From the NCBI RefSeq assembly GCF_042242105.1, contig NC_092019.1, positions 18,025,328-18,089,327 of the forward strand: DNA of 64,000 nucleotides, written 5' to 3'. Source of the DNA: Pempheris klunzingeri (lineage: Eukaryota; Chordata; Actinopteri; Acropomatiformes; Pempheridae). Position numbers and translations under genes: made by a program. This document shows positions 1 through 29,030 of the stretch, in pieces; position 1 is the stretch's first letter; each line of letters begins with the position of its first letter. The notes beneath the pieces were generated by a model, which was not told where the DNA came from, ran no database searches, and saw only the letters and a list, made by a program, of their open reading frames with translations.

Positions 1-169
1 GGAAACGCAAACCACACAGATTACCAGGAATTATTTTACCCAAGTAAATAAATTCCTGGTAATAAAAATTCCTGGAAATGTTGGTGGAAAAGGGGCTATT
101 GACTTCTGCCTCACTGCCCTTACACTCACTACAGCCAGGCAGCATCTGTCCTTCTGTAATATTTTGCCA

Positions 170-330
170 ATTAATTAGCAACCATTTTGATAGTAAATTA
201 ATTTTTAAAGTCATTTTTCAAGCAAAAATGCAAAAAAATGTTTGGTTCCAGCTTCTTTTCTCACCAATTTGTGATGTTTTATTGGTTAAATGATTAATCT
301 ATTCATTGAGTTAATAGTCAGAAGATTAAT
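170..330. repeat. Fish dispersed repeat, copy 1
   Basis: AT-rich sequence with several ATTAATC-type words and the phrase TGGTTCCAGCTTCTTTTCTCA. Similar sequence recurs near 2250, 16930, 31256, 36120 and 45600 in this window. It resembles a very common teleost interspersed element built around ATTAATCGATTA motifs. I do not assign a family name. Confidence 0.55.
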
Positions 331-646
331 CGGTAATGATAATACATGTTGGTTGTAGTCCACAACCACACCCGAGAATTGTGCTAGCAGTCATGTCTAC
401 AGCCTGAGAGGTCGACTACAGGATGGCTGTGCTGCTCATTTCCATGGAGAGGTAATGAACAACTGTCCTTGTTCAAACATTGACGCTGCTCTATTTTTAA
501 CTGCAGTGTTGTACCTGATGCTCGTTACCAGTTACATCAGGAGCTGCAATTAGAGCCCAGAAATGTAAATACTTGTGTTTACACGATAGCTTCCTTTACC
601 CTACTCCTAATATTATCACAATGACAGCCAACACTTTGTCCTCTCT

Positions 647-650
647 CACA

Positions 651-710
<60 letters not shown>

Positions 711-716
711 CTCTCT
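647..716. repeat. Compound (TC)n(AC)n(TC)n microsatellite
   Basis: About 44 bases of perfect AC dinucleotide repeat flanked on both sides by short TC runs. It lies in the presumed last-intron region of chd4. Open frames across it encode only alternating Cys-Val or Arg-Glu and are not genes. Confidence 0.95.
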
Positions 717-1361
717 GACCTTATTCAGAAGCTTCTTGCAGTAATATAAACTATTGTCTTGCCACAATAGATTTGTTGTTACTCAAGCTAAAGAAATACT
801 ATTGTGAGATGACAATACAGAATATTTAAAACTCAAAGTCTGAACATATGATGGCCAACTTCCAGTCACTTCACTCACTGCAATAGCACATCAGTCAGGA
901 TTGGCTTTATGACTAATGGACTAATGGGGTTGGTCCATTTCTGTCATAAAGACAATGTCGTTAACAAAATGCCTTTTTTGTATGCACTCGAATAGTGACA
1001 GCAAATGTTCTGTTTTTTATAGCAATGTAATGATGTACCGCTCCTCCTTAAGACATAAACTTTTTTTTTTTTACACTTGTTACTCAGTTACTTCTCATTT
1101 CAAAGAAAAGAGGGTTATGAGTACCACTGAAATGTATTGATTCCTGTCAAGTCAACGGAAATATTTAGCTACATGTAACATCATTTGGTGTTAACAGCAA
1201 AGGGACAGACAGAAAAGAGCCTGTGCGGCACACTTGCGCCCATATAGTACCTGAGACAATCAAGTCAACAGATCATATCCTGATGTTGTAAAGGACACTC
1301 ATTTTCAAAAGAATGAAGGCCTTATTTAATTGTGATCAAATGCACAATATTTCAAATATTA

Positions 1362-18203
<16,842 letters not shown>

Positions 18204-18330
18204 TTTCACCACCGTTTTAATTTTATTTCTTGCTGGTCGGATTAATCCCTCCTAAAGCTCGCTCCTCGGTCGGCGAGGGAGGAGGGAAAATGACGTGGGA
18301 CTGTTGGAGAATGGACCGGGGGTGTCCGGG
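18204..18330 (-). promoter_or_regulatory. chd4 5' UTR and presumed promoter
   Basis: Sequence immediately upstream of the chd4 ATG (Kozak context AAA ATG T). It is locally GC-rich with CpGs around GGTCGGCGAGGGAGG, unlike the AT-rich flanks, consistent with a housekeeping CpG-type promoter. No TATA box is placed. The transcription start is not determined. wnt4b lies head-to-head about 7 kb away. Confidence 0.4.
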
Positions 18331-19504
18331 AAGGGAGGGGGTGGTGGGTGCTGAAAAAATAAATAAATAAATAAATTATACATGGCACTGGTTGGTAGCT
18401 AACCCTCGCTCGTGTCTTTAGTATTTACATTGCGTCTAATTGACCACCTGCGTGCTCAAACAAGTTGGATAACTAGATTACCTACGCGGTGACATGCTCT
18501 GCTGTTGATGATATGCAGGGTTTTTTTTTTTATTTTCCTGCACAGGAGTGAATGAAGTTAAGTGTCAAATCCATCATTATTTCAAGTGTGAGCAGCACTG
18601 TCGAGTTAAAACAATACACGAAAGAAAAGTTTAAGCATTGAAGCCCTAACCTTCACACATTGGAAACTTACTGTAGTGTGTGTGTGTAGTCCCGGGTCGA
18701 GGTGTGCTTTCTCTCGGTGCAAGAAATAAAACAAGTCAGGCAGTTTGTGCGGCAGTTGTTGTCATTCAGTGCTCAGTCATTAAGCCGGTGATGAGCGAAA
18801 TTAAAAAAAAAAAATAGCCGTCAATCACCCAAAACACGCTGCTCCGTCCCCCTCTTCTCTCTCCCCCAACCTTACAGGCAGAGCTTAGCTAACATCTACA
18901 CAAACACACAAAGGGGGCAGACATCCCATAATAATCCCCCCCCTCCCACACTCACACAGGACTCTGCATAGTTACCTCGCAACGGACAGACCATAATACT
19001 CAGCCTGCCCCCACCCCCCTCCACCACGCGCGAGCACGCACGCACGCAGGCACGCACGCACGCACGTACACTGCCAGACATGCATGCACCAGGCTCACTG
19101 CATGCACACTCCTTCCCCTTTCCACTAGTAGTCCCAGCCCCCTTAGCAACCCCGTTGTCATGGTGACACCCCCCCCCCCGCTGCTCCTCGACAGACCATA
19201 ATACTCCAGCAGTAGCAGCATACATCCCATAATATACAACTCCTAAAAAGACAAGAAAGAAAAAAATACCAGTCACATGGTCTCCAAGGGAGCTCAAGTC
19301 CACTGGTGACAGACCATAATACTCCTGGGAGAGAGCGCGGCCATGCCCACGAGTCAAAGAGCCCTCACTTCTGTTCCTGCCTGATCCACGCACAGGTAGA
19401 CGCTGGCAGTGCTGTGTGCAGGTGAAGCAGGCCCGGCGGGGTGCCTCAGCCTGGTGGTGTGACAGGCCTGGAGGTGTGTCTCATACTTTGATGGTGCCCA
19501 CAAC

Positions 19505-21370
19505 ATGGCTTCAGCATCCCCGGAGTAGGCCGAGGCCTCCTGTCACCTTTGTCGTTTTCCCACAGCTAGACCGAGGAGGGCCGGGATCTGACTGTCTGTG
19601 TGCGGTCAGGGCCTACACGAGCCACGAAGGCCAACAGGTGTGCAAAAGCAAAACAAAAAGTCATCACAAGACCACTTCCTCTGTCTGATGTTGTGGGGTT
19701 GAGGATTGATTCATAAAAACACACAACAACACAACACCTTCGGGTTCAGCTTGTAATGCAGTAAATGAGACTTGAGCTGCTGCACTTAAGGGCCGTACAA
19801 CAGTACGTATGAATGGTTATGGGAAATTGGCAAAATGTGGCATTAATGGGGCCAGGAAGAGGCTGTGTCAACCACTCATGGCAAGAGTAGTGTGGCTACT
19901 TTGGACAAAAGGAAAAGCATTACATTGATTAATGAAAACACCCATAACAGTCAGTCAGTCTCTCTAAAGTGCAAAAATGCATTCATAAGCACACAAAGTG
20001 TTGCCTTCAAGGTCAGTTTTGTAATGCAGTGAATAGGACATCAGAAAACCATCAAAACTGTAGACATGACTGTGAAAGTTTAGTTTGTCGGTGGTACCAG
20101 ATTTGTCAAAATGTGGCATTCACGAATCCAAGCACATAGACATCACATCGACTACAGGTGGCGAATGTACTGTACAAAAGAAGAAATGTCAAATAAAGTG
20201 AATAAAACGTCTAATACAGGCCTGTTCCGGCTGTACATTTCTCCTGCACCATATTGTGGCTTTATGCTTTCTAAAATCTTTTTTAAAAAGAAATACAAGC
20301 AGCCACTAAACAGTAATCTTGGCTCAGCTGGGTCTGCTGTGTTTCCTCTTTGAACTAAAAGCACTTGAATGTGCAACAAGTCAAAATAAGAGCTTAAAAG
20401 GAGCACTTAAGAGCCACGCAAGGGTCTAATCATTCAGAGCGCAGACTTATTGATACACTGAGAGAGAGGCGCACTCATTTCTCCTCTGAGTCACACTTCT
20501 TTATCACACTGAATCAGATTTGGGTAAGCACAATAATGATGTTTACAGCCCTGCTCAGCATGCCTGAGGTAGGCTGAGGCCTTCTGTCACAGTGTTGATA
20601 CTACAGCTAAAGCGATGGCAGGTGTGCAGTATCACAAACAGGTCAAAGATGAATAAATTAATTAGAAAAACACACAAAATGGTGCTGTCAGGACCCAAGT
20701 TGGAGCGCACAGGAGGCACTAGTAATAATGAGTAAAACATGAGGTATGACTGTGAAAAGGCAAACAGGTTAATGCTACTAGAAAGGCCAAAATGTGGCAT
20801 TCAAGACCTGGGAGCACAGAAGCCATGTTAACTGCACGTGGGAACCATAACACATTCTGCACAAAAGAAAAATCACTAAATTGATTAATGAAAACATCTA
20901 TAACAGGGTCAAAAGTTTCTATAAAGTTCTAAAATTGATTCAAAAAAAGGAGGACAAAAACACTAATTGCTGCAGTAAATAAGAATTGAGCTGCAGACTA
21001 GAGGGCCGTGATAATAGTGATAATGACCATGATTAAATGGGTTTTTCTGTGGTAGCAGATGTGACGGAGGAGCCACGTCAACTATAGACGACAACAAAAT
21101 AACATACAGTGTCACATAAATTAACTAAAACCTTTAAAATAAGTAAATAGAAATGGCTTTGTTTTGTTTGTTTTTGTCCTTTTAAAGTGAAGGCGGTCGA
21201 ATGTCCGGCGAATCCTATTTGAAATGTTTGAACTGGAATAAGAGCTTTGAAGGAGCCTTTGAAGGTGACATGTGAGTCTAATCATGCTGCGCTCAGACTG
21301 ACTGATTTACTGTGAGAGGCATTCAGCCATTTTTACCTCATTGAATTTCACCACTTAATCACACTGAATG
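19505..21370. repeat. Degenerate tandem duplication, about 1 kb period
   Basis: Ordered marker phrases recur: GGAGTAGGCCGAGGCCTCCT (19521) versus GAGGTAGGCTGAGGCCTTCT (20574); GCAGTAAATGAGACTTGAGC (19759) versus GCAGTAAATAAGAATTGAGC (20972); AAAATGTGGCATT at 19832, 20107 and 20788; TTGATTAATGAAAACA near 19925 and 20879; GTCTAATCAT with downstream GCGC(A)GACT near 20424 and 21271. Copies are clearly diverged and internally shuffled. No coding capacity. Not a recognised transposon. Confidence 0.6.
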
Positions 21371-21381
21371 TGATTTTGGGC

Positions 21382-21401
21382 TCACACACACACACACACA
21401 C

Positions 21402-21437
<36 letters not shown>

Positions 21438-21464
21438 GCACACACACACACACACACACACACA
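21382..21464. repeat. (CA)n microsatellite
   Basis: About 80 bases of CA repeat with two or three CG interruptions, directly after the second copy of the degenerate duplication. Confidence 0.95.
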
Positions 21465-24400
21465 GACTCTGCCTGTCTCTTCAAAGAAATTCAGTTCATC
21501 ATTAATTAACCCAAAACAAAATTTGTTTTCACTTCCTTTGACCTTAAGTAGTTTTTTAAGTAGCCTATTTACAGTATCTCATCCCTTGCTGTCCGTCAGT
21601 GTCATATACAATATATTCCACATCGTCTTCCTCCAGCTCTTTACTGAAGCTTTATAAAGTTAACACAAAGTAAAAAAACTAAAACCAAAGACTTCCTGTC
21701 ACAACTTTGAATTTGTTGCACATTGTTTTTTAAACATTTACTCTAAATTCAGCCTGGCCTGTTTGTGGTTGTGACGAAATCGTGGGACCTCGACCTGGAT
21801 TCTGTGGGTTTGAACAATGTTTGGCTGCACGTCAAGAGTTTTGTAAAGACTTGCTGACAGACTGCTGCTTGTTAAGGTGTAAGTAAGACAAGTTACCATA
21901 GATACTGACAGCCCTGGATTACCATATTGTAGGTAATGTTGCATTTTAATTAGGTTTCCTCCATTTTAAATGCATATCTTAGTTTTTACGAATGCATTTT
22001 AGATGATAGAATATTTTACAGGAGGAACAATGTTATTAATTTCTTCACAGTTCAAGAGGGATGTGATCAGTATAATGTGATCAGTTTTTCCTGAAAGCCA
22101 GAAAATGCTTTTATAGACAGTGAAAACTGCAAAAGCAATATTTCATGCATACGTTGCATTGATTTTGGCCTTTTGTGGTTCCTGGTAACCAGGATCTTCG
22201 TTGCATCAGAGATGGTATTTTCTGCATGTTGGGTTCAGTAGATATTGTTAAGGAACAGGGCAGCAACAGTCCAAATGTGAGCCAAAGCCCACAGGCCTCC
22301 CACTGTTTCATCTACTACTATGGCCACTCTACAATATTCCCCACTGTATGGTACATGCAGATCGCATAGCAACAAAGACCTATGTCTGGCCGTTGTCTGT
22401 TACTATCGCTTGAATGCCCCTCACACATGCGTGTACGCGCGTGCACATGCGCTCACGTGCAGCACCGTCATCGACACCTCCTCCTACTCCCTGTATCCCA
22501 TATGCACAGCCGTCTTCCCACCTCACACGCACTGCCCCCCCCCCACCCCCCACCCCAACACCAACATCATTCCATAATATTCACGGGTCGTCCATTCCCC
22601 CTGCCCCCTCCCCCCATGTGCACACAGCTCACCGCCCACTCTGCCACCCCCACTTCCCTGCCTGACAACACCACCGCCCGCCATCCCATAATATTCATGC
22701 ACACGCTCCACACACATTCATACACAGCAGTGCGTGCAGCTCTTTGTTGGCAGAGATGCCTGAGCAATGTGAGCGTGCTCGTGCACGGTAGTCATGTTTC
22801 TGCCTGCTATGATTATTCCATCCGCACTCACACTGCTGAGGCAGGTAGCCCTCAAGTGCAGAGAAGTAACGAGGCAAATGAAGATGAGAGGGCAAAAGGT
22901 TGTGGGTCACGTTTATATCTCATAGAGACCTTAGGGAGAAATATGTTCATGAAACCAGAGTCACCCTAAGGCAGCCATCTCTGAATGAGGCCCATCATCC
23001 ATCCCACTGTAAGCATCAGTGGACAAAATAAGATCAGTTTAGAGTTGCCCCACCTCACGGCAGAGTCTCTCAAAGTCTGCTGCTGCCTCCCTCTACAACA
23101 GAGGGAATGCAAGTCATCTCAACATATATGTCATGCTGAAGCTTTAACAAGCATCTCTTTAGCAACCTGGCTACAGTCGATCAGTACAGGACCATTTCAG
23201 CATGATAAAATGTCCACAAAATGGGGGAAAGATAAAGATAAAAAAAGAGGGCAAGTTATTTACGAGAGAGGGGTGAAGGGATGAGCATAACAGAGGCGCC
23301 GGACATGACAGTGGCCAGCTCATCACCATGGTGTTGCTGTGGGAGACAGCGGAAGACGTCACTTGGAGAAACAGGGGACACAAAGGAGGAATACGACATG
23401 AGGAAGACAAAAAAAGGAGGGAAGGGGGCCTACAAGAAACCTGTCATTGCAGATGTAGACAGACGAAAGCGTGTGTGAAAGAGAGAGAGTGTGTGTGTGT
23501 GTGGATGGGGTGACCATTTACTCAGGAACTGGGTGTCAGAGGGTTCAGGTAAATGGGCCACCAAATCCTGGACAGGGACCGCAACAGAGTCTGCAAATGT
23601 TTGGTTCCAGTGTCGCTCTGACTCATCCGATTCAACAAACGAGCCCTTAAGAGCAGTAAATAAGTTTCATCAGGTGTGACAAGGCTGTCAAGCACAACCT
23701 TTTTCACTTTACTGGCCTCTGGGATTAAAAAGAAATGTCTTCAAGGTTCAATTTATTCATCCATAAAATGAAGGAAACTACAGTGCTGCCATCCTAATCT
23801 GCCAGCCCTGATTACAGAACACAAGACAACACAAAAATAACAAAGAAAAAGAGCAGTAACAACAATTTGTATTAAATAACAAGTATAAAATTAAGGATTT
23901 ATAGTTCGAGTTAGTCCTCAAAGGTAGTATGTCCCACAATAAAAAAAAAAATTGAGAAATCAGTTTTCTAACAAATATCTGGTTGTATCATATTCTGTGT
24001 GGAATAAAAGGAAAATAATGCTCCTTTGCAGCTAAAACAAACACAAATTTACAACAATTGAAATTAGAGCTGCAACACTTCTTTTATCTCATATATGAAG
24101 TGATTATTGTGTATAAAGTTCCAGCTTTGTCCTTCCAGTTACATACTATTCTTAGAGGAGATTCTCTGTGACGGCACATTACCGGCTAAACAAAGAGACA
24201 AAAGGAGGGAAAACTATAAAATAATAAAGTGTAAAAAGTGCACTTCTGTTGAATAACTATAACGGTGTGGTGTAAGAGATTTGGGGTGATTAGAAATGAA
24301 CCATCACGTATGGTTTATATGTATGTGTTGTGTTCGTCGGGGCAAGCATGGTTTAATTAAACATTATTGAGTATTCTAGGTTCCCCCTGTCAACTATTAA

Positions 24401-25499
24401 ATCCAAATCCATGTCACTCATTTTTTCTCATATGTCACAAACCTGCTTTGTTATTCTTTACTGCTTTTCGCTAACCTCGGTGTAACACCCATCCGCGCTC
24501 TCCTTATGCCCTCCTCTCCCTCCTATCTCGTGATTTATTTGCCTCAGTTCCAATATTTGTCGGCAGTGTTTTCTTCCCCTTGTCTAAATGTCACCCCTTC
24601 TTCTAAGACAATATGGGGAGTGGGAGAGAGGGAGAACGAGAGGGCAAATGTGGGGGAGATAGAGGAAGGGGAGGAGGGGGACAGACTCGTAAAATGAGCA
24701 ACAATGTTTGGGAAAATTAAACATTAGGTAAGACACTTCTTCACATACATACACACATGGGAAGAGACAGAAAATGCTGTGTTGTGGTTTTTGATGTGAT
24801 GAGTTTGCGGGACATCTGATGGATCAATATTCCTGCCGAGTATTTCTACGGAGGAAACAAAAGGCTTCAGTTTGTGTTCTTATTAAGCTCTTCTCAGCAG
24901 TAAATGCTCTCCAGCTCACACATTAACATAAAACACACACACAATTATTTGTGACAATAAATCAGATTTTAGGTCTCATGCCAAACAAACACAATAGGAA
25001 GCATATTCACACTCTTGATACTTTAGAAGTACAACTCTTATCCTTCCCCGAGCCTCCGCCTCCCCTCCCTCTGCATCACTCCACACCCTGGATCACGCCT
25101 GTCCTCTCTCTCCCACCCTCATTCTCTACCTCCTTTATAACCCATCACTCCCATCTCAGTGCTCTCACTAATTCTCGCTGTTTCACCCTGCAATGGACAC
25201 ATTTGTTTGCAAGGGACGGACCTGACTATTTCCTGGCACAATGTTATTCCCTCCTTTTTTTGTAAAAAGTTAGCTTTACTAACACTTCAGGATTTTAAGT
25301 TTTGTCTTTTGGGGGACAGATTCTACTAATATATTTCAGTTAAATTGGATATGTGGACTTATTTTTGTGTGTGGAGGATGAGTGTTGCTTGCAGTCGGTA
25401 AAACATTCCTGTGAGCATGCTTTTGCTGTCACTGACAGCACGAGTGAAGAAACTGATGAGCAACTTTAGTGATTGAAATTGGGATTAAATTTCAATTTG

Positions 25500-25886
25500 A
25501 TCAACTCAGTATCAAACAGGAAGGATAACTGGACATCACAGGACTATGAACTGGTAAGAATATGTGTCACTTGTGCAAAAGATTAACTGTGTGCAATCTT
25601 AATAGATATTTCGTTTTCCCATATTACTCATGAAATAATAGTTTATTTGAAGGTTGTATGAAAGGATGATCAACTACTGGAGCAGTGTTTTTGTCTCTGA
25701 CCTGTTAGCTCTGTCATTTCAACAGATATGCGGGGATCATCCCCAGACTCTGACCCTCAAACGTAGGCCAACACCACAACAGACAGACAGACGGACAGAT
25801 AGATCACTTCAACTGTGGAGACAGGCAGCGTGCTGTCCAAAGACCCAGCCTGACGCACGGAGACAGACCGACAGACAGACAGTCTG
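25500..25886 (+). promoter_or_regulatory. wnt4b 5' UTR with candidate leader intron
   Basis: A good donor (CTG/GTAAGAA, exon end 25553) and acceptor (TTTCAACAG, exon start 25726) suggest a 172-bp intron in the 5' UTR. The leader then runs to the ATG at 25887 through a CAGA-type microsatellite (about 25786-25803 and 25861-25882). GTGGAGACAG at 25815-25824 is perfectly complementary to CTGTCTCCAC at 25894-25903, so the start codon would sit in the loop of a 10-bp hairpin. Confidence 0.4.
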
Positions 25887-28319
25887 ATGCCAACTGTCTC
25901 CACTGTCAATCTCACGGCACCACTCCTCCTCCTGTTGCTATGGGCAACCCACCCCACCATGGCAACCAACTGGCTGTAAGTCTAGCGTGCGAGGGAGGAA
26001 GAGAAAGAGGGAGTTTGTTTGTCATGCTATAACTTTTAAAAGATGGTGACATGTCTCTAAATCTCTTTCAGCCGCTCCCCTCTCTTTCTTTGTCTCCCTC
26101 CTGGTGACCTTTTCTCTTTTCTTTCTCTCGGCCTTCACTGTGCCTTCTCCGTCTTCTTTGCCTGGTCTTCCCCTTGTTTCCATCCTCTCTAAAACTCTGC
26201 CCGGTCGTTACCTCTCCATCCTTTTTGTGCCCTCTTTTCTCTTCCTCTTTCACTCCCTCCCTTTTCTTCACTGTGCATCCTTTCTTTGTGTTTTGTCCCC
26301 TTGCCTTATAATTTCCCTTTCCAATCCTGCTCTGAGTCACAATAATACTCCTCACCTTTGTGTCCCAGCTCCCTGGCGAGGCTGCCTCGCTCCAGGCCCG
26401 TGTCCGGTGCTGCCCCATGTGCGCGGCTGAGGGGGCTGACCCCAGGGCAGGTGGGGGTGTGCAGGGCGCGAGGGGAGGTCATGGAGTCCGTACGCAAGGC
26501 AGCCGAGATGGTCATAGAAGAGGTATGAGCAGAGGGCACAAATTTTCATGGTTCTCATGCACACATCCATGAATCTCTTATCAGCATTATCAGTGTGTCA
26601 TGATGGACCTGATAAATTTTACATGAGAGCCTCATATCTCTCTGCTACGTATGTCACCATCTAAACTCAGTGCCAGCACCAGTTCAGGAATCGCCGCTGG
26701 AACTGTTCCACCACCCCACGTGGGATCAATGTGTTTGGCAGAGTCATGAACCAAGGTAACCCCATATTGAAAATGTGTCATGTCAAACCACCTGCTGATA
26801 AATCCTCACATTAGGCAACCCTCGCGTGCACTTTAGAATAAGAATTTCTGTATCATGTGTTCCATTATGGCTTCAGGGACTCGTGAGGCGGCCTTTGTGC
26901 ATGCTTTATCCTCAGCAGCCGTGGCAGTGGCTGTGACCAGAGCCTGCACCCGCGGGGAGCTGGAGAGGTGTGGCTGTGACAGGAAGGTCAGGGGGGTCAG
27001 CCCAGAGGGTGAGCTTGGATTCCACTGCATGAAAATGTAACGGGTGAATCTGCACAGAGTCACCCACATCAGAAAAACTGCTGCGACAGTGTATTCTGTG
27101 GGTTAAGTTTGAGGCACTGATGCCCACATCCCAATCAGTGGTGTCACAACTACCATCAGCTGGTACAGCCACGCCCATCCTGTGACACTAATGATTAGAT
27201 TGTGGCTATAAGTGCAATACGTAGGAAAGACAGACAGACGGCACCACTGTAGCAGCTGCCTTGTGTGATCCAGTGTGGATTCACCATCCAGCAGCAATCT
27301 TCGAATTCAATTGCAAAACACCTTCAAGGTTGCAGTAATGCACTATTCTGTCTGTCCCACCGCAGGTTTCCAGTGGTCGGGGTGCAGTGACAACCTGTCC
27401 TATGGCGTGGCTTTCTCCCAAACCTTTGTGGATGAACCAGAACGAGCCAAGGGGCTGTCAGCAGGGCGACCACTCATGAACCTCCACAACAACGAGGCTG
27501 GTCGAAAGGTTCATTTCAGTTCATTTCCACCTTTGTCATCTGTGAGCTTCAGACACAATCTGCTCCCCTTACATTCATTGCCTTCTCATCCTCAGGCCAT
27601 CCTTCACAACATGCAGGTGGAGTGTAAGTGTCATGGTGTCTCTGGCTCCTGTGAGCTGAGAACCTGCTGGAAGGTTATGCCTCCATTCAGGCGTGTTGGC
27701 GTTGTGCTCAAAGAACGCTTTGATGGAGCCACAGAGGTATCAGAACACGCCTCGTGCTTCTTTCAGCTCAGCTGGTGAACACATGTAGAGTTGAACCAAT
27801 ACTTTATCAGAAACCGCTCAGCCTCCTGTGAAACATTAAAAGTTCCTAGCATGTCCAGCTCTCTCAACATGGTCCTCCTCTTAGGTTCGCCTGACTCGTA
27901 TAGGATCCCGGACAGCCCTGCTCCCCCGTGACCAGCAGGTCAAGCCCCCTGCTGCCAGAGACCTTGTGTACCTTGCGCCCTCCCCAGATTTCTGCCACCT
28001 TGACCCTGACAACGGTATCCCTGGGACTGCTGGTAGGAGATGTAATGGTAAGATCAGCGGCAAGACAGTAAAACTATTCAGATAATCTAATGTGTGAATC
28101 AAAAGAATTACAGATAAATGACACTACCTCTCCTCTAAAATACACCCAGGAACTTCTCGGCTGGCGCCGGATGGCTGTGAGCTGGTGTGCTGTGGGCCAG
28201 GATACAGAGCGGGCCGCGCTGAAGTGGTGCAGCGCTGCTCCTGCAAGTTTTCCTGGTGCTGCTCAGTCCGCTGCCAGCAGTGCAAGAACACAGTCACCAT
28301 TCACACCTGCAGAGTCTAA
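25887..28319 (+). CDS. wnt4b: Wnt4-family secreted ligand
   Basis: Eight exons: 25887-25975, 26369-26522, 26671-26755, 26877-27008, 27366-27508, 27596-27736, 27885-28047 and 28150-28319, total 358 codons plus stop. A hydrophobic signal peptide ([14 protein letters not shown]) is followed by [13 protein letters not shown], aligning with the NWLYLAKLSS start of mature Wnt4. Family motifs are [10 protein letters not shown] (N-glycosylation site about N92), [82 protein letters not shown] (the Ser expected to carry palmitoleate, about S217) and a Cys-rich end ([16 protein letters not shown]). It would be lipid-modified, secreted and bind Frizzled. Closest to Wnt4 rather than other subfamilies. The b assignment rests on divergence from Wnt4 and on synteny. 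It is tail-to-tail with cdc42l. Confidence 0.93.
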
Positions 28320-29030
28320 GAAGGCCCACAGAAGACCGAACCGCCTGAGCAGAGAGACCCGAACAAACCACTAGACAGGCACTCCTGAATCCAAGACGGG
28401 ATGATGACAAAATAGACAATAGCAGCTTCTAATTCACACCTTTAGCAGCTAATTATTTTAAATTCTGGCCGAAAGCAGTCTAAATGAACACATTTAGGAC
28501 TGAAACAGTAGTTTGAGGATTCTGTTGTAAAAGCCAAAAAGTTAGACCACGTAACCGTGACAGAGCACCAGACGTAAGTAAGGTACAAACAGGAGTCACC
28601 CTCAGAGACGGACAAGTGGGCAGGCACAGACACGCATGCACACAAACGACATCAACAGACTCAGCAGTTAATCTCACCTTGAACTGACAAAGCTTTTAAA
28701 GCTGAATTTAACCAGAACTAACTGGAGCGTTGCAGCACTATTTCTATTTTATGCAAACTATTCATGTTATGTCATAGACTAGCAGGTCTTTGAACATTTT
28801 CTGTATTTATGTTTTCTTCTCCATTCTGGTTTATTTATTTATATATCTGAGTCTTTGCTTCACTGCAGCCTTCAGCAGCAACATCTTAAATAGCAAGAAT
28901 AACGTCTACTTACATCAGTGTCTGTCTTGTGTTTTGTCCCTCACTTCAACTCTTCTGTATGTACCCACACAAGCAGCACTGTTAGGTTTGTCAAAAAAAA
29001 AAAAAGATCTAATAAATATAGTAGTTTTAT
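28320..29030 (+). terminator. wnt4b 3' UTR and polyadenylation signal
   Basis: From the stop at 28317-28319 to AATAAA at 29011-29016, about 0.7 kb of 3' UTR. This is the first canonical signal downstream of the stop that I see on the plus strand. Confidence 0.55.

Larger units (their letters stand above)
18922..22697 (+). promoter_or_regulatory. Cluster of seven same-orientation CCATAATA motifs
   Basis: GACAGACCATAATACTC occurs three times exactly, at 18985-19001, 19190-19206 and 19308-19324. CAT[C/T]CCATAATA occurs four times, at 18922-18933, 19223-19234, 22568-22579 and 22682-22693; the last two extend identically through TTCA. All seven cores are on the plus strand. An 8-mer is expected about once per 65 kb on one strand in random sequence. 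I do not recognise a known element. Possible explanations are a protein-binding array, remnants of a tandem repeat, or part of a non-coding transcript. Confidence 0.5.
18331..25500. other. chd4-wnt4b intergenic region (head-to-head)
   Basis: Seven kilobases without a supportable coding exon. Contents in order: C-rich blocks with short ACGC runs and the CCATAATA cluster (18.9-19.3 kb), a degenerate tandem duplication (19.5-21.4 kb), a long CA array (21.38-21.46 kb), a second C-rich block with two more CCATAATA copies (22.4-22.7 kb), then ordinary AT-rich sequence. Because it lies between the 5' ends of a ubiquitous remodeler gene and a patterned Wnt gene, it is the natural place for wnt4b enhancers, but that is inference. 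Confidence 0.6.

Noticed and set aside
22382-22969. 195-codon plus-strand frame upstream of wnt4b
   Set aside because: Pro/His/Thr-rich because of C-rich non-coding DNA; it overlaps the CCATAATA copies and has no recognised domain.
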